Assembly: GCF_002285795.1 (NCBI RefSeq)
Contig: NZ_CP022961.1
Span: 3,848,001 to 3,912,000, forward strand
DNA: 64,000 nucleotides
Direction of reading: 5' to 3'
Source of the DNA: Plantactinospora sp. KBS50
Lineage (GTDB): Bacteria > Actinomycetota > Actinomycetes > Mycobacteriales > Micromonosporaceae
Part shown: positions 11,703-20,677 of the stretch, in pieces
How the letters are laid out: every line of letters begins with the position of its first letter
Numbering within the stretch: position 1 is the stretch's first letter
Notes under the pieces: model-generated
What the model was told of the DNA's origin: nothing
The model's database searches: none
What the model saw: the letters and a program-made list of their open reading frames with translations, nothing else
Program-made: the position numbers and the translations under genes

Positions 11703-13157
11703 TCAGTCCCACTGGACGCTGAGGTACTGCGTCTCCTGGTAGGCGCGCAGCCCCTCCCGGCCGCCCTCGCGGCCCAGCCCGCTCTGCTTCATCCCGCCGA
11801 ACGGGAAGGCGGCGTCGGAGACCACGCCGCGGTTGATCCCGACCATCCCGGCCTCGGTCGACTCGGCCAGCCGCAGCGCCCAGCGCAGGTCGCCCGAGTA
11901 GACGTACCCGGCCAGGCCGAACTCGGTGCCGTTGAGCATGGCCAGCAGTTCGTCCTCGTCCCGCCAGGCGACGACCGGGGCGACCGGGCCGAAGATCTCG
12001 GTCGTCACGACCTGCGCGTCCGCGGGCACGTCGCGCAGCACGGTCGGCGGGTAGAAGCAGCCGGTACGCGGTGCCTCGGCGCGGTGGCTGATCCGGGCGC
12101 CCCGCGCGAGCGCGTCCCGGACCAGCCGGTCCACCTCGGTGACGGCCCGCTCGTTGATCAGCGGACCGATCTGGGTCGCCGGGTCGGCGGCCGGCCCCAC
12201 GGTGAGCGCGGCGGTGGCCGCCCCGAACCGCCGGACGAACTCCTCCAGCACGTCGACGTGCAGGTAGAACCGGTTGGCCGCGGTGCACGCCTGGCCGCCG
12301 TTGCGGAACTTGGCGATCATCGCCCCGGCCACCGCGGCGGGCAGGTCGGCGTCCGGCGCCACCACGAACGGGGCGTTGCCGCCCAGTTCCATGGAGGTGT
12401 TGACGATCCGGTCGGCGGCCTGGGCCAGCAGCCGCCGGCCGACCGCCGTGGAGCCGGTGAACGACAGCTTGCGGACCCGGTCGTCGGCCAGCCAGGCGCC
12501 GACGACCGCGCCCGCGTCGAGGGTGGGCGTCACGACGAGGGCGGCCGGCGGCAGGCCGGCATCGCGCAGCACGCGGGCCAGCGCGAGCGCGGTCAGCGGG
12601 GTCTCGGAGGCCGGCTTGAGCACCGCCGTGCAGCCGGCGGCGAGCGCCGGACCCACCTTGCGGGTGATCATGGCGGCCGGAAAGTTCCAGGGGGTGACCA
12701 GCGCGGCCACCCCGATCGGGCGGTGCGTGACGATCGCGCGGGTGCCGCCGGCCGGGGCGGGGGTGAAGTCGCCGTCGGAGCGCACCGCCTCCTCGGCCGA
12801 CCAGCGGAGGAAGTCGGCCGCGTAGGCCACCTCGGCGAGCGCGTCCGGCCGGGACTTGCCGTTCTCCAGGCTGATCAGCGTGGCCAGCTCGCCGCCGCGC
12901 TCGGTCATCAGCGCGTACGCGCGGTGCAGGATGTCGGCCCGCTGCCGGGACGGGGTGGCCGCCCAGGAGCGCAGCGCGCCGGCCGCGGTGTCCACCGCCG
13001 CGCCGGCGTCGGCCGCGGTGGCCGCGGCCAGCGAGGTGAGCACCTCCCCGGTGGCCGGGTCGAGCACGTCGAGGGGGCCACCGCTGCCGGTGGCGGCGTC
13101 CGGCAGCAGCCGGTCGCGAAGTTCGGCGAAGGACGTGTGGACGGTGGTCGGGTTCAT
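11703..13157 (-). CDS. NAD(P)-dependent aldehyde dehydrogenase (GabD-like)
   Basis: A 484-residue aldehyde dehydrogenase that oxidises a semialdehyde to its acid. The fold is complete: TPWNFP with Asn157, FTGSTAVG cofactor loop, general base Glu257 in MELGGN, catalytic Cys291 in GGQACTAANR, and FGPVAPV near the C-terminus. It is closest in look to succinate/glutarate semialdehyde dehydrogenases; the true substrate is unknown. Its ATG overlaps the kinase stop (ATGA); last gene of the three-gene minus operon. Confidence 0.92.
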   Translation of the reverse strand: MNPTTVHTSFAELRDRLLPDAATGSGGPLDVLDPATGEVLTSLAAATAADAGAAVDTAAGALRSWAATPSRQRADILHRAYALMTERGGELATLISLENGKSRPDALAEVAYAADFLRWSAEEAVRSDGDFTPAPAGGTRAIVTHRPIGVAALVTPWNFPAAMITRKVGPALAAGCTAVLKPASETPLTALALARVLRDAGLPPAALVVTPTLDAGAVVGAWLADDRVRKLSFTGSTAVGRRLLAQAADRIVNTSMELGGNAPFVVAPDADLPAAVAGAMIAKFRNGGQACTAANRFYLHVDVLEEFVRRFGAATAALTVGPAADPATQIGPLINERAVTEVDRLVRDALARGARISHRAEAPRTGCFYPPTVLRDVPADAQVVTTEIFGPVAPVVAWRDEDELLAMLNGTEFGLAGYVYSGDLRWALRLAESTEAGMVGINRGVVSDAAFPFGGMKQSGLGREGGREGLRAYQETQYLSVQWD

Positions 13158-14602
13158 GCCGCTCCCTGCGAGGCGTGCCACTGGTGGTACAGGTCGTCGT
13201 ACCGGCGTGTCCGGTCCGGGTCGGGCGGGCAGCGCCGCAGCGGACCGCGCAGCACCCGGGCCTGTTCGTCCAGCGGCGTGCCGCCGGTGCCGACCAGCGC
13301 GAGCAGCGCGGCGCCCTTGAGGCTGACGTCGGGTTCGGTGCAGACGGCGACCTCCCGGCCGAGGATGTCGGCGCGCAACTGGGCCAGCCGGGCCGAGCGC
13401 GCCGTGCCGCCGGCGAGCACGATGGACACCTCCGGCTCGTCGGCGGCGAGGGTGTCGACACCCTCGCGGACCGAGTAGGCGACGGACTCCAGCACCGCCA
13501 GCAGCACGTGCGCCGGTCCGTGCCCGGCCTCCAGCCCGCGCAGGTACCCCCGGTCGGCCGGCTGCCAGCGGGGAAACCGGCTGCCGGACAGGCTCGGCCC
13601 GGCGGCCACCCCGGCGGCGCCGGGACCGATGCGCGCGAGCTGCGGCCAGAGCCGTTCGATGGCCTCGGCCGGGTCCGGGTGGCCGAGCAGCCGCGCCCAC
13701 CACGCGACGGCGCCGCCGGTGAGGCCGGTGGCGCCGCCGACCGTCCACAGGTCGCCGGCCAGGTACGGGTTGAGCACCGCACCGGCCGGCGCCGGGCCGG
13801 CTCGTTCGACGACCCGGACCAGTACGTCGGTGGTGCCGGCGACGTCCGCGATGGCGTCGGTACGCGAGCCGAGCACCAGGGCGGCGCCGACGGTGCCGTC
13901 CGGGCCGCCGGCGACCACCGGTACCGGCTCGGGCAGCCCGAGTTGCCGGGTCACGGCGTCGGTGGTGGTGCCGACCGGGTCGGTGGCGCGCCGCTGCGGC
14001 GGGAACAGGTCGGGCCGCAGTCCCGCCGCGGCGATGACCTCGCCGGCCCAGTCGCGCCGGTGCACGGCGCTGGCCCCGGTGTAGGCCGCGCTGGTGTGGT
14101 CGGTGCCGACCGCCCCGGTCAGCCGGGCCACCAGGTAGTCCTTGGGTTGCAGGGCGTACCCGACCCGGTCGTAGTCGGCCGGTTCGGCGGTCCTGAGCCG
14201 GGTCAGCGCGGCCAGCGCCCCGCCGGTGAGGCTCGGCCGCCCGGTGTCCCGCAGCAGTTCCGCGACGCGGCCGGGGCCGAGCAGGGCGCGCAGCTCCGGC
14301 ACGCCCTCCCGGTCCGCCCAGCCCCGTCCCGGCCGTACCGGTGCCAGCGACCGGTCGACCAGCACGGTGCCGATGTGTCCGGCGATGCCGATGCCGCGCA
14401 CGCCCCTGCCGTGGCCGCCGGCGGCCGCGGCGGCGGTGGCCAGCACCTGCCGCCACAGCACGTCGGCGTCGAAGCCGAGACCGGCCTCCCCGTCCCGGCG
14501 GGGCGCGCGGTGCTCGGTGAGCACCGCGCCGGCCTCGTCGACCACGGCGGCCCGGATGGCCGAGGTCCCGACGTCGATCGCCAGCACCCGGGGGGTGTTC
14601 AC
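13154..14602 (-). CDS. FGGY-family carbohydrate kinase (xylulokinase-like)
   Basis: A 482-residue FGGY sugar kinase phosphorylating a sugar, ketose or polyol. The N-terminal phosphate loop is LAIDVGTSAIRAAVVDE. Further motifs are GGPDGTVGAALVLGS, DVAGTTDVLVRV and the C-terminal LAGGTARSARLAQLRADILGREV. Substrate not recognisable. GTG start overlaps the stop of the ThDP enzyme gene (GTGA). Confidence 0.9.
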   Translation of the reverse strand: MNTPRVLAIDVGTSAIRAAVVDEAGAVLTEHRAPRRDGEAGLGFDADVLWRQVLATAAAAAGGHGRGVRGIGIAGHIGTVLVDRSLAPVRPGRGWADREGVPELRALLGPGRVAELLRDTGRPSLTGGALAALTRLRTAEPADYDRVGYALQPKDYLVARLTGAVGTDHTSAAYTGASAVHRRDWAGEVIAAAGLRPDLFPPQRRATDPVGTTTDAVTRQLGLPEPVPVVAGGPDGTVGAALVLGSRTDAIADVAGTTDVLVRVVERAGPAPAGAVLNPYLAGDLWTVGGATGLTGGAVAWWARLLGHPDPAEAIERLWPQLARIGPGAAGVAAGPSLSGSRFPRWQPADRGYLRGLEAGHGPAHVLLAVLESVAYSVREGVDTLAADEPEVSIVLAGGTARSARLAQLRADILGREVAVCTEPDVSLKGAALLALVGTGGTPLDEQARVLRGPLRRCPPDPDRTRRYDDLYHQWHASQGAA

Positions 14603-16296
14603 CCCTGTGCCTGGTACGGCGCGAACGCCGGGTAGGTCCACGCGTCGACGTCCCGGTCGATCGGCACGTCCAGGACGGCCGGCGTGCCGCCCTCCAGGAC
14701 CTTGCGGACGCGCTGGCCGAGCTGGTCGAGGTTGGTGACCACCTCGCCGTCCACGCCCATCCCCCGGGCCACCGCCCCGAAGTCGACGTGCCCGAAGTCG
14801 ACGCCGATGGTGCGCCCGGCGAAGTGCAGCACCTGTTCCTGCCGGATGTTGCCGTAGCTGGCGTCGTTGAGCACCACCACACACACCTTGCCACCCACCC
14901 GGGCCAGCGTCTCCAGCTCGCCCAGGCTCATCCCGAGCGAGCCGTCGCCGATGAGCGCCAGCACCGGGCGGGCGGGGTCCAGCAGCGCCGCGGTGATGGC
15001 CGACGGCAGCGCGAAGCCCATGTTGCCGAAGCCGACCGGCTTGATGTACGAGTTCGGCCGGGTGACCTCCCAGAGGAAGGACCAGACCCCGGGGTTGCCG
15101 GCGTCGGCGATCAGCAGGGTGTCGTCCGGGCTGGCCGAGCGCAGCGCGCGCACGACGTCCGCGGGCGAGAGCACCCCGTCCGGCGAGTCGTCCCGGACCT
15201 GGGTGCCGGCCCACCAGTCGCGCTCGGCCGACTGCAGTTCGGCGATCCAGCCGGCCCGGCCGTCCCGTCCGGCCGCGGCCCGGTCGCCGAGCGCGGCGCG
15301 CACGTCCCGGGCGAACGCGCCGAGGTCGCCGACGATCCCGGTGGTCACCTCGGCGTAGTACCGGCCGAGCATGGCCGGGTCGATGTCCACCTGGATCACC
15401 TCGGGCAGTTCCCGGCGCCACCGGGTCGTGGAGACGGCGTTGAGGCTGTTGCCGAGGGCCAGCACCAGGTCCGCGTCGCCGAGCACCCGGGTGGACAGGT
15501 TGGTGCCCATCCGGCTGACCGCGCCGAACACCAGCGGGTGACTGGTCGGCACCGATCCGATGCCGTTGAAGGTGGTGACCACGGGGATGTTCAGGGCCTC
15601 GGCGAGGGCCAGCACGTCGGCGCCGGCGCCGGAACGGTTGCCGCCGTTGCCCAGCCAGATGACCGGTCGCCGGGCGGCCGCGAGCCGCCGCGCCGCGTCG
15701 GCCACGGCCGCCGGGTTCGGGCTCGGCCTGGTCACCGTCCAGGAGCGGGCGGGGTGGACGGCCGGCACCGCCGGCGGGTTGTCGACCAGGCCCTCGATGG
15801 CGTCCCGGGCGAAGTCCAGGTGGACCGGGCCGGGGTTGCCGGTGACGGCGTTGATGTACGCCTCCTCCATCGCCTGCTTGATCCCGGAGGCGTGCGCGAC
15901 GAGCCGGCTGAACTTGGTCAGCGGCTTGAGCAGCTCGACGTGGTCGGCGTTCTGCGCGTCGTCCTTGTGGATGTTCTCGCCGTTGTTGTTGCAGGTGAGG
16001 ACGAAGGCCGGGCTGGAGTCGCGCAACGCGCCGCCGACGCCGGTGAGCAGGTTGGTCGCGCCGGGTCCGGTGGTGGCGATGCAGGCGGCGGGCCGGCCGG
16101 TGAGCCGCCCGTACGCGTCGGCCATCACCGCGGCGGCGCCCTCGTGGCGGGTGTGCACGAACTCGATGCCGTCGGTGTCGATGATCGCGTCCGTGATCGC
16201 CAGGGTCTGGCCACCCACGACGCCGAAGACGTACTCGACCCCGAGCGAGCGCAGCATCTCCACCACCAGGCGACCACCGGTCTTGTTGCTGTTCAC
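14599..16296 (-). CDS. ThDP-dependent enzyme (acetolactate synthase-like)
   Basis: A 565-residue thiamine diphosphate enzyme of the acetohydroxyacid synthase/glyoxylate carboligase/IolD superfamily, which makes or breaks C-C bonds next to a carbonyl. Catalytic Glu lies in RHEGAAAVMADAYGRLTGRPA. The ThDP-Mg motif is GDGSLGMSLGELETLARVGGKVCVVVLNDASYGN. The middle domain is present. First gene of an operon with a sugar kinase and an aldehyde dehydrogenase, so it more likely acts in carbohydrate breakdown than in valine synthesis. Operator copy 2 lies upstream. Confidence 0.9.
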   Translation of the reverse strand: MNSNKTGGRLVVEMLRSLGVEYVFGVVGGQTLAITDAIIDTDGIEFVHTRHEGAAAVMADAYGRLTGRPAACIATTGPGATNLLTGVGGALRDSSPAFVLTCNNNGENIHKDDAQNADHVELLKPLTKFSRLVAHASGIKQAMEEAYINAVTGNPGPVHLDFARDAIEGLVDNPPAVPAVHPARSWTVTRPSPNPAAVADAARRLAAARRPVIWLGNGGNRSGAGADVLALAEALNIPVVTTFNGIGSVPTSHPLVFGAVSRMGTNLSTRVLGDADLVLALGNSLNAVSTTRWRRELPEVIQVDIDPAMLGRYYAEVTTGIVGDLGAFARDVRAALGDRAAAGRDGRAGWIAELQSAERDWWAGTQVRDDSPDGVLSPADVVRALRSASPDDTLLIADAGNPGVWSFLWEVTRPNSYIKPVGFGNMGFALPSAITAALLDPARPVLALIGDGSLGMSLGELETLARVGGKVCVVVLNDASYGNIRQEQVLHFAGRTIGVDFGHVDFGAVARGMGVDGEVVTNLDQLGQRVRKVLEGGTPAVLDVPIDRDVDAWTYPAFAPYQAQG

Positions 16297-16312
16297 GTCG
16301 GCTCTCTTCCTC

Positions 16313-16348
16313 TTCAGGGGTGCGTACCGAATTCAGGGGTGCGTACCG
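16313..16348. repeat. Tandem duplication of a 17-bp element in the leader of the ThDP operon
   Basis: TTCAGGGGTGCGTACCG occurs at 16313-16329 and again at 16332-16348, a 19-bp period. It lies between the operator at 16470 and the ThDP enzyme start at 16296. Could be paired protein-binding sites or a recent duplication. Confidence 0.85.
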
Positions 16349-16469
16349 GAACGAGCGGGGCTGGACAGCCTGCGGCTCGGGCACTGTTCGGGAAGCTCAG
16401 CGGGGCCGGTCAACAGCGCTGCGGGGAAGTCGTGCTGCCGGTGAGCGGGTCCAGCTTAACGCCTATCAC

Positions 16470-16482
16470 CTAGTTGTCTAGA
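16470..16482. promoter_or_regulatory. GntR operator, copy 2
   Basis: CTAGTTGTCTAGA is the exact reverse complement of operator copy 1 at 10315. It lies in the divergent region between the ThDP-kinase-ALDH operon (minus) and the second GntR/ABC operon (plus), about 170 bp before the ThDP start. Confidence 0.82.
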
Positions 16483-16546
16483 GCAGTGGGCCCACGGACC
16501 GGTTACCCAGCCGCAACAGGCCCGGAAGATGTTTCGAAACAACTTC

Positions 16547-16575
16547 TTGACACGGGGTTCACCCCGGGCTAGCTT
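16547..16575 (+). promoter_or_regulatory. Sigma-70-like promoter for the second GntR gene
   Basis: TTGACA at 16547-16552 and TAGCTT at 16570-16575 are separated by exactly 17 bp. The GC-rich spacer itself contains the inverted repeat GGGGTTCACCCC. Operator copy 3 lies immediately downstream, where a bound repressor would block the start of transcription. Confidence 0.65.
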
Positions 16576-16589
16576 TCCTGGACAAGTCA

Positions 16590-16602
16590 TCTAGATAACT
16601 AG
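16590..16602. promoter_or_regulatory. GntR operator, copy 3
   Basis: TCTAGATAACTAG differs from copy 1 at one of 13 positions. It sits just downstream of the predicted promoter and 17 bp before the GntR start. Confidence 0.8.
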
Positions 16603-16619
16603 AGTATAGGTTGCGATGT

Positions 16620-17330
16620 ATGACTGACGTTGGGCTCCCCAGCTATCAACGGATCCGTCATGCACTGCGCCAGGAGTTGGAGCGCGGGGCTCTGGCTCCG
16701 GGGGACCGGATGCCCACCGAGCGGCAACTTGTCCAGCGGTTCGGGGTGGCGCACATGACCGTGCGGCACGCCATCGACGGGCTGGTCCGCGAGGGGCTGG
16801 TGGTCCGCCGACGTGGGTCGGGCACGTTCGTCGTCCGGACGCGGCCGATATCCCGTTCCGTACAACGGTTGCAGAGCTTCAGCCAGGAGCTGAGCGGAGC
16901 GGCCGTACGCGGACGGGTGGTCAGGCAGCGCGAGATCCGACCGGCTCCCGATGTGGCCGAGGCACTGGCCATGTCGTGGAACGGCACGGTGGTCGAGCTG
17001 CTGCGCGTACGCACGGTGGATGGCGCACCCGCGTCCCTGCAACAGGCGTTCATTCCCCTTCGACTCGCTCCCGGGCTCGCCCGGGACGACCTGACCGACC
17101 AATCCCTCTACCAGTACCTGGCGAACGCCGGCGTGACGCTCGAACGCGCGGAGCAGCGGATGTTCGCCGTCGCCGCCGAGGCATGGCACGCCGAACTGCT
17201 CGACGTCGCGGTGGCGACGCCCCTGCTGGCAACCGAGCGGCTGTCGCGCGACAGCGCGAACCATCCGGTCGAGTTCGCCCGTACCTGGTCCCAGCCCGAG
17301 ATGTCGGTCTGGGTCGAGATCCATCGATAG
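16620..17330 (+). CDS. GntR/HutC-family transcriptional regulator 2
   Basis: A 236-residue regulator with winged helix (PTERQLVQRFGVAHMTVRHAIDGLVREG, RRGSGTFVV) and UTRA domain (ASLQQAFIPLRLAPGLARDDL). Paralogous to the regulator at 10353. Start: ATG at 16620 preferred over an in-frame TTG at 16611; neither has a clear ribosome site. The operator at 16590 in its leader suggests autoregulation. It heads the plus-strand transport and catabolic gene run. Confidence 0.9.
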   Translation: MTDVGLPSYQRIRHALRQELERGALAPGDRMPTERQLVQRFGVAHMTVRHAIDGLVREGLVVRRRGSGTFVVRTRPISRSVQRLQSFSQELSGAAVRGRVVRQREIRPAPDVAEALAMSWNGTVVELLRVRTVDGAPASLQQAFIPLRLAPGLARDDLTDQSLYQYLANAGVTLERAEQRMFAVAAEAWHAELLDVAVATPLLATERLSRDSANHPVEFARTWSQPEMSVWVEIHR

Positions 17331-17398
17331 CCGCAAAAAAGAGTCCTATCACCTTTTACCCATCCCCCCGCGGGCGTGGGCAGTCGAAAGGCTCGACC

Positions 17399-18760
17399 AT
17401 GACTCAGCGCAAACTCTTCCGCGGAGCCGCCCTCGCGGCCTCGCTCACCATTGCCCTACCGCTGGCCGCCTGCTCCACCTCGGGCGCCGGCGACGACGAC
17501 GAGAGCACCACCATCAAGGTCCTCGTCAGCTCCGGACACCAGCAGTTCAAGCCGGTCTGGGACAAGCTGTCGGAGTTCACCGCGCAGACCGGCATCACCG
17601 TCCAACTCGACCAGGTCGGCACCACCGACATCGAGGGCGCGTTCCAGCGCGACGTCTCGGTGGGCGCGTGCACGTACGACAACGTGGAACTGCTGGACGG
17701 GGCGCTGGCCGGCGCCGCGCCGAAGATGGCGGACCTGACCCCGTACCTGGAGAAGTCCGGCTCCAGCGCCGAGAAGCTGTTCTCCTCCCAGGTCGGCTGG
17801 ACCGAGGGCGCCATGCAGTTCGACGGCAAGGTGGCCTACTACCCCTTCTACTCGGGCGCCAAGGGCATCGCCTACCGCGAGGACCTGTTCAACGACGCCA
17901 CCAACAAGAAGGACTTCAAGGCAAAGTACGGCTACGACATCCCGACCCCGCCGACCACGCCGCAGCAGCTCGTGGACCTGGCGGAGTTCTTCACCGGCCG
18001 GGGCACCCAGTACGGCATCGTCTTCTCCGGCCAGGGCGACTCCGGCGAGACCACGCTGGCCGACGTCATCTTCCGGCACGGCGTGAACGGCTACCAGGCC
18101 GAGGACAACAACGCGCTGTGGGGACCGGCGAACACCGGCAACCAGGCGGCCGTCGTCGACTCGGCGCGCTGGCTGACCGACCTGGTCAAGAACGGGTACG
18201 CCCCCAAGGACGTCACCTCGATGGCCACCGGTGAGGCCACCTCGTTCTACACGGCCGGCAACGCCGCCATGATCTACGACCACATCTACCTGCCGTGGGC
18301 GCAGTTCTCCGCCCCGGAGGTGGTGTCGAAGATCGGCAAGAGCGGGTCGTTCGAGCCGCCGAACTTCACCTCCGGCGCCGGTGGCATCACGTTCTACTGG
18401 GGCCGCGGCATCCCCGAGTGCAGCAAGCACAAGGACGCGTCCTGGACGTTCCTGCAGTGGGTCATGTCGGAGGAGAACCAGAAGCTGGCGCTGAGCGAGG
18501 GCCAGGGCGTGTACGTGCCCACCGACAAGAACCTGCTCGCCTGGTCGGTGGAGCAGGGCACGGTGCCGCAGGGCGTGGCCGACGCGGTGGAGCACAGCAA
18601 GCCGTACAAGGTCACGACCGCGACCGGCCGGGTGCGGCAGAAGGTCAACCTCCCGCTGGTCGACAAGCTCTTCCAGGGCAACCTCACGCCCGAGGAGTAC
18701 GCGAAGCAGAGCGGCGAGGCGATGCAGGAGGAGATCAAGGCCTCGGGCCTGGTCGACTGA
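17399..18760 (+). CDS. Carbohydrate ABC transporter substrate-binding lipoprotein
   Basis: A 453-residue family-1 extracellular solute-binding protein. Lipoprotein signal with lipobox LAAC (Cys25). The mature domain has the two-lobe fold typical of sugar-binding proteins, with FYSGAKGIAYREDLFND and TSFYTAGNAAMIYDHIYLPWAQ. It delivers an unidentified solute to the two permeases that follow. The ATG has a GAAAGG ribosome site. A strong hairpin follows the gene, a common way of making the binding protein in excess over the permeases. Confidence 0.93.
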   Translation: MTQRKLFRGAALAASLTIALPLAACSTSGAGDDDESTTIKVLVSSGHQQFKPVWDKLSEFTAQTGITVQLDQVGTTDIEGAFQRDVSVGACTYDNVELLDGALAGAAPKMADLTPYLEKSGSSAEKLFSSQVGWTEGAMQFDGKVAYYPFYSGAKGIAYREDLFNDATNKKDFKAKYGYDIPTPPTTPQQLVDLAEFFTGRGTQYGIVFSGQGDSGETTLADVIFRHGVNGYQAEDNNALWGPANTGNQAAVVDSARWLTDLVKNGYAPKDVTSMATGEATSFYTAGNAAMIYDHIYLPWAQFSAPEVVSKIGKSGSFEPPNFTSGAGGITFYWGRGIPECSKHKDASWTFLQWVMSEENQKLALSEGQGVYVPTDKNLLAWSVEQGTVPQGVADAVEHSKPYKVTTATGRVRQKVNLPLVDKLFQGNLTPEEYAKQSGEAMQEEIKASGLVD

Positions 18761-18771
18761 CCGTCCCCGGT

Positions 18772-18805
18772 GACGCCGGCGGGTCGCCTCCGACCCGCCG
18801 GCGTC
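18772..18805 (+). terminator. Strong intercistronic hairpin after the binding-protein gene
   Basis: Perfect 15-bp stem GACGCCGGCGGGTCG / CGACCCGCCGGCGTC with a 4-base CCTC loop, 12 bases after the stop. No U-run follows, so it is a candidate attenuator or mRNA-stabilising hairpin. A run of GCACCC repeats (about 18818-18840) follows before the permease ribosome site. Confidence 0.75.
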
Positions 18806-18869
18806 GCGAAAAGCGCCCGCACCCGCACCCGCACCCGCACCACCCCACCCGACAAAGGAGGTGCCCGCC

Positions 18870-19850
18870 ATGGCCGGTCGAAGCACGACCGTCGACGCCG
18901 GGGCGCCCGTGCGCGGGTCCGCACCCGCCACCGAGAAGCCGCCCGTCGACGCCCGGCGCAAGGCCCGGACGCGCGACCGCAGGTTCTACTGGTTCCTACT
19001 TCCGGCGGCCGTCACGATCCTGCTGCTCATCGTCGTACCGCTGGGCTACACCTTCTATCTCAGCCTGCGGCACTACGACCTGGCCCGCGGCCTGGACGAG
19101 TTCATCGGCCTGGCCAACTACGTCGACATCCTCCGCGGCGGCGACCCGGAGTTCGTCAGGTCACTGGTCCGCACGCTGGTCTACGTGGCCGTCGTGATCG
19201 CCTTCGACTTCCTCGTCGGGATGACCCAGGCGCTGCTGCTGTTCGAGATGCGCCCGCGCGCCGCGCGGGTCTTCCGGATGGTCTTCATGCTGCCGATCCT
19301 CATCATCCCGACCGCCAGCGCCGTCTTCTGGCGCACCACCATGTGGGCGCCGCCCAACCAGCAGTTCCTGCGCGCCCTGCACCTGGACGGGCTCATCGAC
19401 CCGCCGCTGGGCAACCCGGACCTGGCCCTGTGGGCGATCATCGTGACCGTCATCTGGGCCTGGTCGCCCTGGGTCTTCCTGCTGCTCAGCGGCGGGCTGG
19501 ACTACCTCGACCGGTCGGCGCTGGAGGCGTCCATGGTGGACGGCGCCAGCTACTTCCAGCGGCTGCGGCACATCATCCTGCCGCTGATGCGCCCGATCAT
19601 CTTCGTGACGCTCAGCTTCAAGGCGGTCGACTCGTTCCTGTCCTTCCCGTTCGTCTGGGTGATGACCCAGGGCGGGCCGCAGGGCAGCACGCACCTGATG
19701 AGCACCTACATCTACGAGCAGGCGTTCAAGTTCCTCAACTACGGCTTCGGCTCCGCCCTGGCCATCGTGATGCTGCTGATCAGCTCGCTGCTGTCGGTCG
19801 GCGCCGTCCTCTACTGGCAGCGCACCCAGAAGGAAGGGGCCCTGTCATGA
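18870..19850 (+). CDS. Carbohydrate ABC permease 1 (MalF-like)
   Basis: A 326-residue inner-membrane permease with six hydrophobic segments and the coupling-loop motif EASMVDGASYFQRLRHIILPLMRP. A long polar N-terminus precedes the first segment (FYWFLLPAAVTILLLIVVPL). Start decided by AAAGGAGG at 18854-18861: the earlier GTG at 18861 overlaps this site, whereas ATG 18870 has 8-nt spacing. Confidence 0.94.
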   Translation: MAGRSTTVDAGAPVRGSAPATEKPPVDARRKARTRDRRFYWFLLPAAVTILLLIVVPLGYTFYLSLRHYDLARGLDEFIGLANYVDILRGGDPEFVRSLVRTLVYVAVVIAFDFLVGMTQALLLFEMRPRAARVFRMVFMLPILIIPTASAVFWRTTMWAPPNQQFLRALHLDGLIDPPLGNPDLALWAIIVTVIWAWSPWVFLLLSGGLDYLDRSALEASMVDGASYFQRLRHIILPLMRPIIFVTLSFKAVDSFLSFPFVWVMTQGGPQGSTHLMSTYIYEQAFKFLNYGFGSALAIVMLLISSLLSVGAVLYWQRTQKEGALS

Positions 19851-20677
19851 GCCGCCTGCGGGCCAGCCGCGCGAACAGAATCATCCGCGGCGTCATCCTG
19901 GCCGTCATCCTCGCCTGGGTGCTGATGCCGCTGTACTTCCTCTTCGCCATCGCGCTGACCCCGGCCGGGGTCACCGTGGACGGCTTCCACCTGCCCAGCA
20001 GCGTGACGTTCGCGCACTTCGAGTCCGTGCTGAACGGGGTCAACGTCATCTGGCCGGCGCTGGTGAACAGCGTGGTGGTCACGGTCGCCTCCACCGCGCT
20101 CGCGCTGGTGTTCGCGGTGCCGGCCGCGTACGCCCTGTCCCACCTGCGGCACCGGCGGCTGGGCCGTGGGCTCTACCTGGCCTCGTTCGTGCTGCGCGGC
20201 GTGCCGCCGGTGGCCCTGGTGCTGCCGTACTACATCATCTTCAGCCGCACCGGCCTGCTCAACACCCTGATCGGCGTGATCCTCGCGCTGGTGCCGCTGG
20301 CCCTGCCGTACTCGATCTGGACCATGCGGGTCTTCTTCGACGCCGTACCGATCCAGGTCGAGGAGGCCGCCGGGGTCGACGGCGCCGGCATGATGCGCAC
20401 CTTCGGCTCGGTGGTGCTGCCCATCGTGCGGCCCGGCATCGCCGCCACCGGCATCCTCGCCGCGCTGCTGGTCTTCGTGGACTACATCGTGGTGGCGACG
20501 CTGGCCGGACCGGCGACCATGACGTTCCCGGTCTACGTGACGACCTTCCAGCAGGACTACCTGTCGCTGGTCGGCCCGCTGGCTGCGGCCTCCATCGTGG
20601 GCGCCCTGCCGATGATCCTGATGTTCGGCTTCTCCCAGCGCTACATGCTGCGACTGGCCACCGCGGGGGTGCACTGA
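19847..20677 (+). CDS. Carbohydrate ABC permease 2 (MalG-like)
   Basis: A 276-residue permease with six hydrophobic segments and the EAA loop EEAAGVDGAGMMRTFGSVVLPIVRPG. Start overlaps the stop of permease 1 (ATGA). No ATP-binding subunit gene is encoded with it, as is common for CUT1 sugar importers of actinobacteria, which share a single MsiK ATPase encoded elsewhere. Confidence 0.94.
   Translation: MSRLRASRANRIIRGVILAVILAWVLMPLYFLFAIALTPAGVTVDGFHLPSSVTFAHFESVLNGVNVIWPALVNSVVVTVASTALALVFAVPAAYALSHLRHRRLGRGLYLASFVLRGVPPVALVLPYYIIFSRTGLLNTLIGVILALVPLALPYSIWTMRVFFDAVPIQVEEAAGVDGAGMMRTFGSVVLPIVRPGIAATGILAALLVFVDYIVVATLAGPATMTFPVYVTTFQQDYLSLVGPLAAASIVGALPMILMFGFSQRYMLRLATAGVH

Noticed and set aside
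17345-17353. CCTATCACC shared with 16462-16470 as an extra operator element
   Set aside because: Nine bases, no symmetry, and not present at the other operator copies; may be chance.
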